Source: Castor canadensis
Lineage: Eukaryota > Chordata > Mammalia > Rodentia > Castoridae
Direction of reading: 5' to 3'
Length of the DNA: 64,000 bases
Assembly (NCBI RefSeq): GCF_047511655.1
Contig: NC_133389.1
Coordinates: 38,547,295 to 38,611,294 of the forward strand
A program made the translations under genes and the position numbers. Below are positions 1 through 12,100 of the stretch, one piece after another (the first letter of the stretch is position 1; every line of letters begins with the position of its first letter). Below the pieces are notes generated by a model that saw only the letters and a program-made list of their open reading frames with translations, ran no database searches and was not told the DNA's origin.

Positions 1-257
1 TGAAGAGGCTGCTATTTCTCCATCGTATATTTTTAGCTCCTTTGTCAAAGATAAGTTGCTCATAGTTGTGTGGCTTCATATCTGGATCCTCTATTCTGTT
101 CCACTGGTCTTAAAATTTTAATTTGAGTTGGTGACTGCCTCCCATAGCTCCTGTTAAGCTCCCTAAGGGGAGGAGTCATGATCCTCCTTTCCCAGCTGGC
201 TACCCAGCCCAGGTCTAGCAAGCCCTCAGTGCTTATTTGTAGTTGGTTGTATAGTTT

Positions 258-757
258 CTTAAGGCTGTATAACAAATTACTACAAACTTGGCTTAAAATA
301 ACACAAATTTATTCTGTTATTGTTCTGGAGACCAGAAGTTCACTATCAGTGTCACAGATGTCAAAATCAAAAAGTGTCAATGGGAAGGCTGGAGGCATAT
401 AGTTCAAGTTGTAGAGTGCTTGCCTACCATGTGCAAAGGACTGGGCTTAATCTCCAGCACTACAAAAATAAATCAGTTGATAGGCCTTCTGGTGGCTCTA
501 GGGGAGACCTTGGTTTGCATCCACATCATTCCATTCTCTACTGTTTATCACTCTGCCTTCTGTTTTGCATTTATCAAATCTCCCCCTGCCTGTCCCTTAT
601 AATTGGGTTTAGGGCATACCCAGACAATCCAGATGGTCTCCCCACATCAAGATCCTTAATTTAATTACATCTGCAAAGGCTTCTCCTATGGAAACATTTA
701 CAGATGCAGGGATTGGGTTCTGATATCTTTGGGTGGCCATTATTCAGAGTACTACAG
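258..757 (+). mobile_element. Old interspersed repeat, LTR-like, interrupted by ID
   Basis: It opens with a GGCTGTATAACAAATTAC-type start, has the ACTTGGCTTAAAATAACA stretch, and ends near CCATTATTCAGAGTAC. The same order of blocks occurs in the copy at 45264-45725. This is a widespread ancient mammalian repeat, probably LTR-derived; I am not sure of its family name. An ID element splits it at 381-472. Confidence 0.6.
381..472 (+). mobile_element. ID-type SINE, degenerate
   Basis: The sequence GTAGAGTGCTTGCCTACCAT and the tail CCAGCACTACAAAAATAAA follow the tRNA-Ala-derived ID pattern. It is diverged and sits inside the old repeat. Confidence 0.6.
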
Positions 758-1195
758 TGGTATTTGGTGACACACCATCTCAGAGCCATGTGGGTTTAGG
801 AACCACAGACAATGGAGGCCACCAAAAATCAGGAGCCTGAAAACCCAAGTCTCCTAATCCTGGCCCCTGCTCTTCCTGCATTGTGTTCAACAAAGAACTT
901 TTAGAAGAAAACAAAACTGGGTCTTCACCCTCCAAGGCCCTGTGCATCTTCCCCTCTATCCCCAAATCCCTTAGAGTAAGTTATTTTTTTAACAGAAAAA
1001 AAAAACTTAAGATTCCAAAGAAACCAAAATCCAGGCATCTTTAATGAAACAGTGTTTGCTTTTTCTTTACTAGCATCCATATGAAGACATGCACACTGTA
1101 TTTATGATAATGAGCAGAAAGATTAGCCACAGCATCTCACAAATATAAGGTACCATTCACTTTCATGCTTCTCAAAGGTCTGTTATAGAAATTTA

Positions 1196-1373
1196 ATGTC
1201 CTGATTGAAAATTATGTACTAATGTACAAAAATGGGAAAATGAGACTTGTTGAAACTATTCCAGGAATGGGGGGAAGGGTGATAAAGGTGAATGACATGG
1301 GGTGAGTTCAACTATGATATATTGTAGGCATTTTAGTAAATGTCACAATGCATCCCACAGTACAATTTTTTTA
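1196..1373 (+). repeat. Interspersed repeat of unknown family, copy 1
   Basis: The stretch with GTTGAAACTATTCCAGGAAT, a G-run, TCAACTATGATATATTGTA and TAGTAAATGTCACAATGCAT has a clear homologue in reverse at 60361-60545. It may be part of a rodent-lineage L1 3' region or another retroposon; I cannot name it. Confidence 0.55.
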
Positions 1374-1399
1374 AAAAATTTAAGAACTCACTAGTAGAA

Positions 1400-1558
1400 T
1401 AAAGCATGGTGGCACACATCTATAATCCGGGCTATTCAGGAGGCAGCAGTAGAAGGATCTCAGTTTGAGGTCAGAAAAATCAAAAGCAAAAGGACTGGCG
1501 TGGCTCAAGTGGTAGTGCTTGAGGCCCTGATTCAATCTCTAGCAACAGAAAAATACAT
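1400..1558 (+). mobile_element. Composite B1/ID SINE
   Basis: The B1-like head (GCATGGTGGCACACATCTAT, AGGAGGCAG) is followed by an ID-like half (GTGGCTCAAGTGGTAGTGCT) and an A-rich end. Confidence 0.7.
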
Positions 1559-4114
1559 GAATTGCTAATGGAGGCAGCCAGGATAATGGCAACTGGGAGT
1601 GAGGGAGTAAACAGAAAAAAACCTCCAGTTTCACTAAAAACTGCTAAACCATTAAGAAGTCTAAAGATGCAGACTGATTTTTCATTCAGGGTCTTCTGGG
1701 CCTTTTCATGGATCTGTTTCCTTAGTACAGTTAATCCAATGGGAACAGAAGGTTCTAGGGCTACACTGCAAGCAGGGTTCTCACTGATGGGGACTCTCAC
1801 ATGCACTTTGACTACCCCTTGACACTTGCCAACAACAGCCCCTTTGAGGTCACTTCACACAGCATGGCTGTTCTACCACTGAGTTGGTGGATATTTCCCT
1901 GGGTAAGTAAAAGAGGTGGCAACAGCAGGTCTCCTACACTCCTGTTTTCCTCCCATGTTACTGGACATGAAAAAAATGTTTAATGAGGGACTTGACCGTT
2001 CCTCCTGGTTTTCAGATTAGATCAGGTATCATTCACTAGGTTCAAGGAAGGCGTTACTCAAACATGTCCTAGTTGGTAAGTTCCTTGACAGTATGAAATT
2101 ATTAGTACCAAAGTGAAGTCACTCATGTCTAACCCTAATAAAATGGAGCCAGGAGGCCATGGAAGAGGGCATCCATATTTATGCACACACACATAGTAAG
2201 CCACAGGAAATTTTTTCCAAGCCTCACCTTGCTGAATGAGTTTTTCAAGGGTGACTAGCTACACAAAGACAACTAGCTGCTCACAAAAGAGTACATGCGT
2301 GTCTCAGGAAATAACGTCAACTCCTGCAGTAAGCCCCGTAACCAATATTCTTTTTTCAAAAGAACTTACATATATTTCTCTTTTGTCTTTAATCACTTCC
2401 CCTTGCCTCAGCCTCCTCGTATACCCAGTAGTGCACCTAGAGTTCACCATAGCATGCATATGGTGGATTATAATCCCTCTGCTATTTCTGAATAAACTAT
2501 ATTGGAGAGCCAATCTTTGTGTCATTTATTTCAGTTTGACAATAATGATTAGGGACCACTTCTATTTTGGGGACTTAATTTGGTTTTGCCAATTTCTCAA
2601 GAACACCATCTTTAGTCTCCAACTTTCTGGTGAGGGAGGGAGAAGGAGGGAAGGAGAAAAAATAACCTTGTGACTCAGTGGTTTCTTGTGTTCACATTAG
2701 AACCAAGGAGGGAGATGAGAAAATCATTTAAACATTCTAAACTCCAGACCAACTAAATCACATTCTCTGGTGGACTGAGATTAAAATAATTAACTCATCT
2801 GAGTTGAATCCACAGATTAGGGTAGAAATCTCCATCCTATTTTATTTCTGTGCTGCAGCAGAGTGTTCAAATGCCTTTCCCAATAAGACTCTAGCCATAA
2901 ACAAGGAAATTAGTTAACCTTGCTGCTTCTGAGAAATTTTTGACCCCTAAAATTAAATGAACATAGATTTGTTCAATCACTTCCTTCCAAATGGGACTTT
3001 TTGTTCTAAAACAATTCTCAGCCACCAGAAGGGCATCAAAGTATTTGTTCACTCAACAGTGAACATCACTATCTTACATGATAGAGACTCATCTCTTCCT
3101 TCGGTGCCAAGGCCACAAGCCAATGCCCTCAGAAACCACTAAACCATGTGTGAAAGATTACACACGTTATTTGGAACCATAAGGGAAATGAATATTAATA
3201 CCCCCATGTATCCTTTTCAATGTGGTAATTAAAGCAACTCAATGGTCAGTAATCTACAAACCTAACAGAGTTTCAGGCTCTCCTGGGGTTCTCACATTCA
3301 TCAAGTATCTTCTCTCATTGCTGCATAAAAGTGCTGTCTCCATCAGTGGTGACAGAGTGGAGGGGAGAAGGAGCCTATGGTATGAATCTATTTTTTATGG
3401 GTTTTTAGGGACTACTACTGCATGTTGTCCGTAAATCACATACCCTGGATGCAGAGGCACAGAGGTTTTGAAAGGCAAAAATGGAATAATCTACCATCCC
3501 AACACCTACTGCTATGGCTTACCTTTCCCTGATGTTGGAGTTAGAGGTTATTGAAGAGGAATCGGGACATCAGGCCAAAAGACTTCTGTGAACAGCTCAG
3601 TCACTTCATGGGCACTAGTTACTCAGCATCATTCTACAGTTGCTTAGAAGCTTGAATTCACAGTGCCTTCCCCTATAGACACTTCATCGCCTGTACTGAG
3701 TGCCAAGTACTAAATGTGCAATCTAGAGCCTCTCTTTAGACTAAGCTTGAAATCTGCACTTCATTTTGGTAATTTAGTAAATTGAGAAGATGACTTTTTA
3801 CATTAAAGGTGAAAAAGTAAGTTGCAGAATAGTTCAGATGCATGAAATGCCACCCTAATTGTGTTTTGGCATCACAACCTCATGAACATGGTGATACATA
3901 TTAGATACTTAGCTAAGATGTCCTGCAGCAAGGACATGTACCTACTTCAATCAGGAGTGCAAAAGTACAACATTGCTGGCATGACTATCAACAAAATATA
4001 ACCCAAAGGACTTGAAGGTCATTCCAAGCAAGGATGCTGCTTGAAACAGGCCTTGTTGATTTGGAAGGATTTGAGCCTGCATAGTTGCTTAAGTTCCATA
4101 GCTACAAGAATAAA

Positions 4115-4627
4115 AGTTTCTCATTATGATGTTAAACTCTATTTATTTAGTATTTGAAACATGGTGTACATTTATGAATTTGTATAAACATTTAGTACAT
4201 CTAAAATCCACAACTGGTAAACAATCTGTGCTTTCTTCTGTGTACAAAGTTGGAGTTTACATCTGGATATTTTGGTGTTGTGAATACCCAGTCTGTGAAT
4301 CTAATCAAATTGCCTCATTTTTAAAACAACTGTGACAGAAGTGATTTGTCCTTAAAAGGGCTGTTCCTTCTCAGAAAAAGTATCACACTCTGGAACTAAT
4401 AAACCAGGTATCAAGGAGACAAGGAAATGGCTGACATGATGAAGTATATGAAGGAGATTCCTGGAGATCCATGTTGATGTGTAGCAGGCAACACAAGCCA
4501 CATGGTGACACCTAGAAATGAGCATTCCATAGAGAACAGTGTCAAGTCTCCCCACCCCCAAGTGGAGGGAGTCTGTCCAGCCAGAGTTGGCACTCTGTTC
4601 AGTATACTTCTGAAGAGTCCCAGAGGG
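4115..4627 (-). other. FHOD3: FHOD3 3' untranslated region (end estimated)
   Basis: The roughly 510 bases after the TGA are AT-rich towards the end and show no recognisable repeat. The low-coordinate limit is set by the first minus-strand AATAAA (4142-4147) plus a usual cleavage distance of 10-30 bases. A T/GT-rich stretch follows on the transcript sense (positions about 4095-4115), as expected downstream of a cleavage site. Confidence 0.5.
4142..4147 (-). terminator. Polyadenylation signal AATAAA of FHOD3
   Basis: This is the first canonical AATAAA on the minus strand after the stop codon, about 480 bases from it, in the context AAATAAATAG. Alternative distal signals farther down cannot be excluded. 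Confidence 0.5.
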
Positions 4628-4710
4628 TCACAGTTGTAGCTCGGAGGTGCCGACCAGGCCCAGGGCTCTGGCTTCTTCTGGAGTTAGGCCACTCTTCAGG
4701 GTTCTTCGCA
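4628..4710 (-). CDS. FHOD3: FHOD3 last exon L, coding part with stop codon
   Basis: These 83 coding bases start after acceptor CTGCAG, complete the split Leu and give RRTLKSGLTPEEARALGLVG followed by TSELQL and a TGA stop at 4628-4630. This matches the FHOD3 C terminus. The RRTL threonine is the third of the clustered Rho-kinase-type sites, so the regulatory tail is split by the 11 kb intron. A longer open frame of 137 codons overlaps this exon in another frame and is not used. Confidence 0.95.
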
Positions 4711-5962
4711 CTGCAGCAGAACCGCAGGTCACAGCAAGAGACACAAAGAGAAGGTATTAGCAGAAGGCATATGGCAGAACAACATTGCCCCTCTCCCCAA
4801 GGCATTCCCAGGAAGCCTAGGGCACTCCACACCACCCTGCTCTTGCTGAAGTGCTCTAGCAGTCTGCCAGAGCAGAAAAAAAATCTTTGAGTGACAGCAG
4901 GCTGACCTGATGGTGCTGTCCTGGAGGGCAGAAAGGCTTGGAGGGGAAGACTGGCAAGGGGAGAAAGGAAGAGAGGGTTTTGGAGAAATGAATGCAAATT
5001 GCAGAAGAGCACAAGATATGTGGAGTATAACAGTGGGAGAAGTCATTACAGAATATACGAAAATCCAAGCTCCAATAACACAAATGAGGTAAAATAGTGC
5101 AGAGTAAGAGGTTCAGCAAGCTCCACCAATCCCACAATGGTGAAAGGCCATAGAGAACCCATGGCCTTGCAGAGCCAGGTGTTAGTAGAGCCCAAGGCAG
5201 TGGACACAAGTCAGAATGGGTCCATTAGTGTTCTTATCAAAGTTCCTTTAGGAACAATTAAAATGATCAGTGACTCCTCACGGAATGGATGCCAAGCAGC
5301 AAACTACCAAACTTCTGGGTGGATTTGGTAGAAGATATATATAAAACACACAAGGCCAATGACCATATCACCTTCATTGGGGGTCATCACTGGCAGTTGG
5401 AGGGATATTGTATTGGCAATATAGACTTTGTAGACATTGACAATATTGTTTTGTATTGATCAATTTTCTTTGTAAAAATAAAGGCTGGATAAGGCAGCTA
5501 CCCCTCCCTAGTCAAGCCTTCTCATTTGAAAGGTTGACTAATTAAATTTCCCTTAATTTACAAATTGCATTTAGCCTATTCTGTATTTCCTTGAAGGTCT
5601 TACAGAATTTGGGGTGTTTATTCTATCTGCAGAAGAGATACATCGTGGATCTACCTTCCACCCAAAATCTGAAATCAGCCCATTCCCAAGATGAAAAGGA
5701 CAGGCTTTTAACCAAAGTATGGAGAAAGTAAGGCTCATCCTTGGTGTCTTTCCATTTCTCTCACCAGACCCAACTCCCCTCATCACTTCCCCACGTTGTC
5801 TGCATGCATTACCCCAGAATCTATGTTTACCCATCAAGCTTTGGACAAAAGCTCAGTATGTAGCAGGATCTGAAAGACTCGGGCTCATGGCAGAGTACAC
5901 AGGCGCTAATCCCTATTAATAAATGACTTATCTCCTAGAAATCAGCACTGTGAACAGGGGAT

Positions 5963-6387
5963 ATTGTGGTTTGAAATGAAATGTCCCACACAGGCACATG
6001 TGTTAAAACCTAAGCCTCCAGTTGGTGGTGCTATTTTGGGAGGCTCTAGGAACTTTAAAAGATGGGGCCTAGTTGGAGGAAGTAGGTCACTGTGGGGTGG
6101 GGAGGGGGGTCCCTGGCTCTTTCTTGTCTGTGTCTGCTACCTGTTCATCATAAAGAAGCTCCTGCGCCACACACTCCAGCCACCATGAGGTTTTGCCAAG
6201 TACATGGGGCCAAGCAACCATAAGCTGAACCCCCTAAAACTGTGAGCCAACAAAGAACAAAAAAAAGAATAAAAATTTTGAAAAGAGAGAAAAAAAGTAA
6301 AACTTCAAGCCAAAATAAAACTTTTCTCCCCATAAGTTGTTTATGTCAGGTATTTGGTCATGACAATGCAAAAGTAATTAATACACG
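5963..6387 (+). mobile_element. Solo MaLR-type LTR (MT/MLT-like)
   Basis: It begins near TTGTGGTTTGAAATGAAATG, contains GATGGGGCCTAGTTGGAGGA and AACTGTGAGCCAACAAAG, and ends GTAATTAATACA. This block order is that of mammalian apparent LTR retrotransposons. No internal region is present, so it is a solo LTR, inserted antisense to FHOD3. Confidence 0.75.
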
Positions 6388-6512
6388 GGCCAACATCTAA
6401 TCCATCAATTGGTCAATCAATATATCATTTATAAAGAGCCTACTGTGTGTTCAACATTTAACTCAAAGAATCAAAACCCTCGTGGAATATTCACATTAAG
6501 TATGGATTTTTC

Positions 6513-6609
6513 GGGGCTGGGATGTAGCTCGGTAGTACAGCGCTTGCCTAGCATTCGCGAGGCCCTGGGTTTGATCCCAGCACCAAAAAAGAAAAGTTAA
6601 AAAAAAAAA
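6513..6609 (+). mobile_element. ID element with perfect target-site duplication
   Basis: This is a full ID SINE: GGGGCTGGGATGTAGCTC, A- and B-box-like parts of a tRNA-Ala gene, CCCAGCACCAAAAAAG and an A tail. The 15-mer AAGTATGGATTTTTC flanks it on both sides (6498-6512 and 6610-6624) without mismatch, showing L1-mediated insertion and little decay since. Confidence 0.92.
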
Positions 6610-7674
6610 AAGTATGGATTTTTCAAGAGACACAAAGATCTGAGATGAGTATCTAACTCAACCAGACAAAATGTTTGACTCCAGAGTCTTTGCTAGAGGC
6701 AGACTGCATTTAATTGAGTAATGGAATTTATTCTATGGGGCAGCCATAAAAACACTACTTTATAATAACCCTTTAAGTTCTTTAAACACTCCTTAAAGTA
6801 TTTGCTATAGAAAAATCATTTTTAATAGATAAAAATAAAAGATCTCTCATTCTCAACAATGAAGGTAACTAAGACCTCTTAACCAAGATACAACATCCTG
6901 CCTGCAGACATCCACACTGTTAGGAGGGTGTCTCAGGTTTCCTTGGCTGAGGGACTATGATGTTTGTGCATTTAGGTATATGTGCTTATGTGCATGACTA
7001 CAGAAGCACCCACAAACTGGTGGGCATTTTATTCATGAAGATGTTTAAAGATGCTTCCTTGTTTAAAATATTTGTTTACACATTTGCTCTAGTCCTGAAA
7101 CTGCTGTGTTTGGTTGATATAAATACTTGAATAAGGACTCCGGTTTCTTACAGTCTGTGCGATAGTCTCCTGATAGAGTCCATGTCTTGGGACAGCCTAT
7201 TTAGGACAGGCTCAGCTAACAGAACAGAGCTAAAGATTGTCCACCTTGGCCTTCCCACCTAACTGCACTGAGCTGTGCCGTCCCTGTGGGCCTGTTCACA
7301 ATTCTGAAGCTCCAGACGACTTGGAACCCTCTTTCCCTCCTTCAGCTTGGGCCCAAGGGTCCTCTACTATGGGAAAAGTCAGCAGTTTCCTTTGCTTACC
7401 TGATGTGTCCATGGAAAGTGAGAATTTAGAGACAAATGTGTAAATTTACAATACTCATAAATTGTCTTGGAAAGATATTAACCCCTTGATGTAATGAAAA
7501 AGACTTTGAGAATCTGACCTCTTCAATAAAGAGTCAAAATTAATTCAAGTAATTTCAAAATTACTTGAAAGAATGTAAGAAATGAAAGTATTTGACTTTA
7601 ATCAGTTTTGTACCCCAGTTCAAGTCATGAACCACGCCTGCCTCTTTGGGTGTCCGTACATCTGTCTGTCGCTC

Positions 7675-7745
7675 ATCAGTTCATTCATCATTCAGCAAAT
7701 GTTTCTGAGCATGTACCATGAGCCAAGCACTGCAGACAGAGGCTC
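7675..7745 (+). mobile_element. LINE-2 3' end-like fragment
   Basis: TTCATTCATCATTCAGCAAA followed by GAGCATGTACCATGAGCCAA and GCACTGCAGACA follows the usual L2 3' pattern. Confidence 0.55.
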
Positions 7746-8299
7746 TGGGTCAGGGAAGCAGAGGCCTGAGGAGGAGAAATGCTTAGAACATTGCAGATGT
7801 GGAACTGGCTCTCAGAGAGTTTTCAGAGTACAAAAAGGGGCTGGGGATAAGAGCATTTGCAAGTAGGGGCTGCACAAACCAAACTTCAGCAGAAACTGCT
7901 CTTCCATTGAATAGAGGGAGCTCTCAAGTGTTGAAGGGTTCATGAGAGAGTATGGGGCCCCTCTCTCCTGCATCCAGCCTGAATGCTCCCCTCCTCGAAG
8001 CTGCTTAACAGAGAGCAAGCAGACTGGAAATGTTTGTCCCTGTCTGCTCTGGGGCTCTTCATTAGACAGTATGGGTCACTCTGTTAGCAGATTCTCTGTG
8101 TCTCAGGTACTTACAACAGTGACATGGTGACCTCTCATGGGGCGGGGAGTAAGCTGACACATGGCACCTCCACTATCAATGTGGGGAAGCAGTGGAAAAA
8201 CAAGTTATTTTTCTCTTTTTCCCCAATTAGAAATGAAGCTATTTTTAACCCTATGAAGTACTCGCTTTGTTAAAGTGAGTTGAATCTGTAAACAATGGC

Positions 8300-8490
8300 A
8301 ATGGAAGCTGTCATTTACTGAGTATTTATGTGGATTGTTTGATCTTTATGGGAAGCTGATATGGGTACTATTATCTCTTGGCACAGAGAGATCAAGTCAT
8401 TGGCCCAAGAACACACAGTGAGTGGTGGAGAAGATTTTGAGTCAGGACATTTGGATCACAGCCCACACTGGGAACCCCTGTATCATGCCA
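8300..8490 (+). mobile_element. MIR SINE
   Basis: GGCACAGAGAGATCAAGTCA followed by TTGGCCCAAGAACACACAGT is the conserved core of MIR, with a diverged remainder. Confidence 0.65.
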
Positions 8491-8784
8491 AAGCCAGCAG
8501 GACCATTTCTGACAACCTTTCCTACCCTGGAGACATTGATGGATCTTTACTTCAACATGACAGAAGTTCATTTCTGTCCTTTCATGTTTCGATCATGGGC
8601 ACATTTTTCATATAATGTCATTTAGAAATAAGTTTGGAATGTTCTTTTAACCCCAGAGTTTAAAGATTGAGTGGTAATTCTGGGAGCAGTGAGTTGGATC
8701 ACAGAGACTAATACAGAACATCAAGATGCTTTAAATGTGTGTGTCTTATGAGGCGAAGATAACTGGCCTGCTGCTGCTACTCAA

Positions 8785-8786
<2 letters not shown>

Positions 8787-8832
<46 letters not shown>
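8787..8832 (+). repeat. (TG)23 microsatellite
   Basis: There are 46 bases of uninterrupted TG, directly abutting a SINE, and likely polymorphic in length. Confidence 0.97.
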
Positions 8833-8833
<1 letters not shown>

Positions 8834-9120
8834 TGGTGATACTAGTATTTGAACTTAGGGCCTTGTGCTTGCTAGGCAGGCACTCTACTACTTGAGCCAT
8901 GACCCCAGCCCTTTTTTGCTTTAGTTATTTTTCAGATATGGTCTTGTATTTTTGCCTGGGGCCAGCCTCAGATCACAGTTCTGAGTATGGCTCCCACATA
9001 GCTGGAATTATGTATGTGCTCCACCACACCTGGCTTGTTTGTTGAGCTGTGGTCTCACTAATTTTTTTGCCTAGGCTGTCCTTGAACTGTGATCCTTCCA
9101 ATCTCTGCCTCCCAAATAGC
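8833..9120 (-). mobile_element. Composite ID/B1 SINE
   Basis: Reversed ID half (TTGTGCTTGCTAGGCAGGCA, GAGCCATGACCCCAGCCC), then two reversed B1-like parts (GGCCAGCCTCAGATCACAGT; CTGTCCTTGAACTGTGATCC). Confidence 0.8.
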
Positions 9121-12100
9121 AAAACTGTCCCTTGATGTTCTTCTTGTTCGGTCTGCTGAGTGGAGTCAAAATAACAGGTCCGGCCATGCCTCTTGGACTT
9201 AAATATGGGGAACCATCTCAAGACAAATAGCTCTTAGTGACTTGATATAGACTTCCTAGGGTTTTTGTTTGTATTTTGGTCAACACCAACTATTTAACCA
9301 TCTGAGTTCTTTTTCTTGTCTTCATCCTCCATTTTTTTCCCACACAAAATTCTGTCCATCTAAAGCAGAGGCTTCCCACATTAATAGATACTAAGTGATC
9401 AGTAATTTTCAAAAGCATCCTAAACAGATCACAGGAGACAGAGATGCAACAGCTCTGAGAATCCTGGGTGGGATTGTGCAACAAAAAGCAGACATTCATG
9501 AAAAATTAGAAAATCTGAATAACTACAGTTTAGTTAGTAGCACCACACCAATGCTATTACTTAGTTTTGGTAAATTGTCCTATGGTCATGCAAGGTGTTA
9601 ACATTTGAGGAAGCTGTGTGAAAGCAACTATTTGCACTATTTTTGTACCTTTTTGTTTAATCTAAACCTCTCACAAAATAAAAGTTCCTAAACCTGGTGG
9701 ACTCAAACTCAACATCTTGAGCTCTTTCCAGCCTCACTGAATGAGAGTCTCAGGGAGAGAACCACATAGCATTTTACCTTCCTCATGCCATCAAGATGCC
9801 AGACAGGTTGGGGGCCTTGACTTAAATCACTGCCATCTCACTGAGACACAGAGAAAGATAGGTTCCTGAGAAAGGTGACAGCCTTTGTGGTGACAGGTTT
9901 GAAGTCTGAGTTCTACCTAACTCAAAATGAAGCTCCCTCATGCTGCCATTGCTTCAGAAACACTATGGCCTCAGGTACTTTCTATAGTCCCTGGTCTGGC
10001 TATGGATTAGCAGAGTCCCTACAATGGCCCTTCCCTCCTGTAACTGGTTCCATTAGCATCCAGTACTCCTTTAACTACTTTAACTATCACCTGATTCCTA
10101 GGCAGGAACTAAGCAGAAAGTAATCAATGAAATTGTAAAATCAGTTCCCTCCCACAGATCACGTTATGGGTGAAGGGGCAGAGTTAGGCCTGGAGAAGGG
10201 AAATAAGACAGAAGTTCTCAGAATTGTTGTGGGGAGAACCTACATAAACATGGAAAGTCTACATGTAAGAAGGAACGGGGGCTCAGGAGTCCATAGACTT
10301 GGTCTTCAGCAATTTTCAAGTCCTGGGCAGGACAAAGTTGCCTCCCCTCTTCCAGATTAAGTCCAACTCAACACTTCTCTGTCTGGGATGTCACACCATC
10401 ACTAGCCAAGAACTATGCTGGCAATATAGCCTTTGTGTGCACAAGTGAAAGCCTGTTACACCAGCATCCTGGGGCTCAAAAAGAAGTGCAAGTAGGTTTA
10501 GTCTACATACAGCCAGCCAGGATGAGGGACAGTGATGGATGGGAGGGATCACTCTGTGGATGGCAGTTCCTATACACCTGGAGACGACCTCAAATTCCTC
10601 CCAGTGTCACTTCCCTGGACCAGTTCCATACAGTGCCTTAGTTAGCCTCATCAGCATTTGGGAGGCTGCCACTACTGCCCTCACTGTGTCAAGACTGAGG
10701 CTCAGTGGGAACAAGTCTTTTGCGTGGGACCCTCTTTCCATTTCTGTTGTGTGTGTGCAGTGCTGAGCGTGGAAATGGATTCCATTTGAACTTGGCAGGA
10801 AAGACAATGAATTACTGTAACTCTCTAACAAAGAGAGATAGGAACCCTCTCTTCGACCCTCAGGAAAGCTCTTGGCAGTATGAAGGACAGATTCTCGGGT
10901 TACTCTTTTCATTGCCCCCTCTCCTTTTGAAACCTCCATTCTGGGTAGAATGGATGTCTGGGACATGGACAGACCAGCTAGCTCCTGATTTAGGAGGTGA
11001 TTTATATGAAAACAAAACACCCAGAGAGCTACTCAGTGCACAGGAACACTTCCAGTTCTCCCTAGATATATCTCTCTAACCTCAAGGCTTCCACCTGAGC
11101 CTGACTTCCTGGCCTCTGATCCAACCCTGCCTGCTAAAATGTAGTGACTCTCCACCAGGGCTCATGGAGGAGGCCTTTAGCGCTCTCTGGGATTGTTCCC
11201 CACATCTTCCTGTCCCAGTGGGTAGGTGCCCTCAGCTGTCTTTAGAGGAGGGGTCAGTCTATCTTTCATGAACTCTAGAAATCATTATGTATGGAGTAAA
11301 TATTAATGACAAAATTGTTGAGGAGATAAGAGTTTGATTGACAAACTCTTCTTTAGCCTCATCAGCACTAAAATTTTTATTTTGCTCCAAAAGCATTAAT
11401 AATAATGGTCTATTGTCTATTGTCATTATTAATTTGCCCTATTAAAAAACATAATTGGTTTAGAGAAAGGAAGGAAGAAGTATTTAAATGCAGGGACATT
11501 TTTCTTAATGAGATTAGTGCAAAAACCTCTGGGTATTTTCAAATTCCACTTCGGAAAAGTAAAGACAAATGCTGTGTACTGGTCAGGTCCAGGGTTGAAT
11601 CAAATTATTTTGTGAGACCTGCCTCCTGTTTTCTCTAAAGTAAATTCAATTGCTTTTTAAGGTTCAAAAATTATATGTCTCCAGGAAATTCTACTTATCA
11701 GATAGCATGGCTGCATGCCTCAATATTCCATAAAAGAAGATATTAATTACATCGGATGGATGTGAAATATGTCCCATGCCCTTCAAGAAGGATGTTGACA
11801 TTCACACACAGAGGTAGTTATGAGGAGGTAGTTATGGTGTGAGGAAATGAGAACCAGGATGCACAATCAGAGTTCTTTGTTCCTTTTCCAGCAATCTCTA
11901 GAATCTTCTACTGAGCAACTATTCTCATATAAGTTTCCAACCTGAGGTTCTTAACTAGTCAGTTGTAAGTAACATTAAAGTGATGACATCCTTAGAGAAA
12001 CATGACTCAGAAGTAAAAGGGGCACCAAGCCTCTCTCAACCATGACAAGACCTGGGCTCGCCTAGGAAAAGAGAAAAGGCAGAGTATGAGTCTCTCGTCT

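Larger units (their letters stand above)
1..4114. other. Downstream flank of FHOD3
   Basis: No coding exon is supported here. It holds an old interspersed repeat (258-757) interrupted by an ID SINE, the lineage repeat described separately (1196-1373), and a composite SINE (1400-1558). From about 1560 to 4114 I see only AT-rich non-coding DNA with no convincing repeat or gene. Confidence 0.6.

Noticed and set aside
4599..5012. Minus-strand open frame of 137 codons over the last exon
   Set aside because: It is out of frame with the FHOD3 C terminus, which is complete in another frame with a good acceptor.
5100..5490. Possible processed pseudogene, with an AATAAA near 5478
   Set aside because: Some frames look protein-like, but I recognise no protein, there is no A tail and no target duplication.
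6513..6609. A tRNA-Ala gene
   Set aside because: The A- and B-box-like parts belong to an ID SINE: no proper cloverleaf end, an A tail and target duplications.
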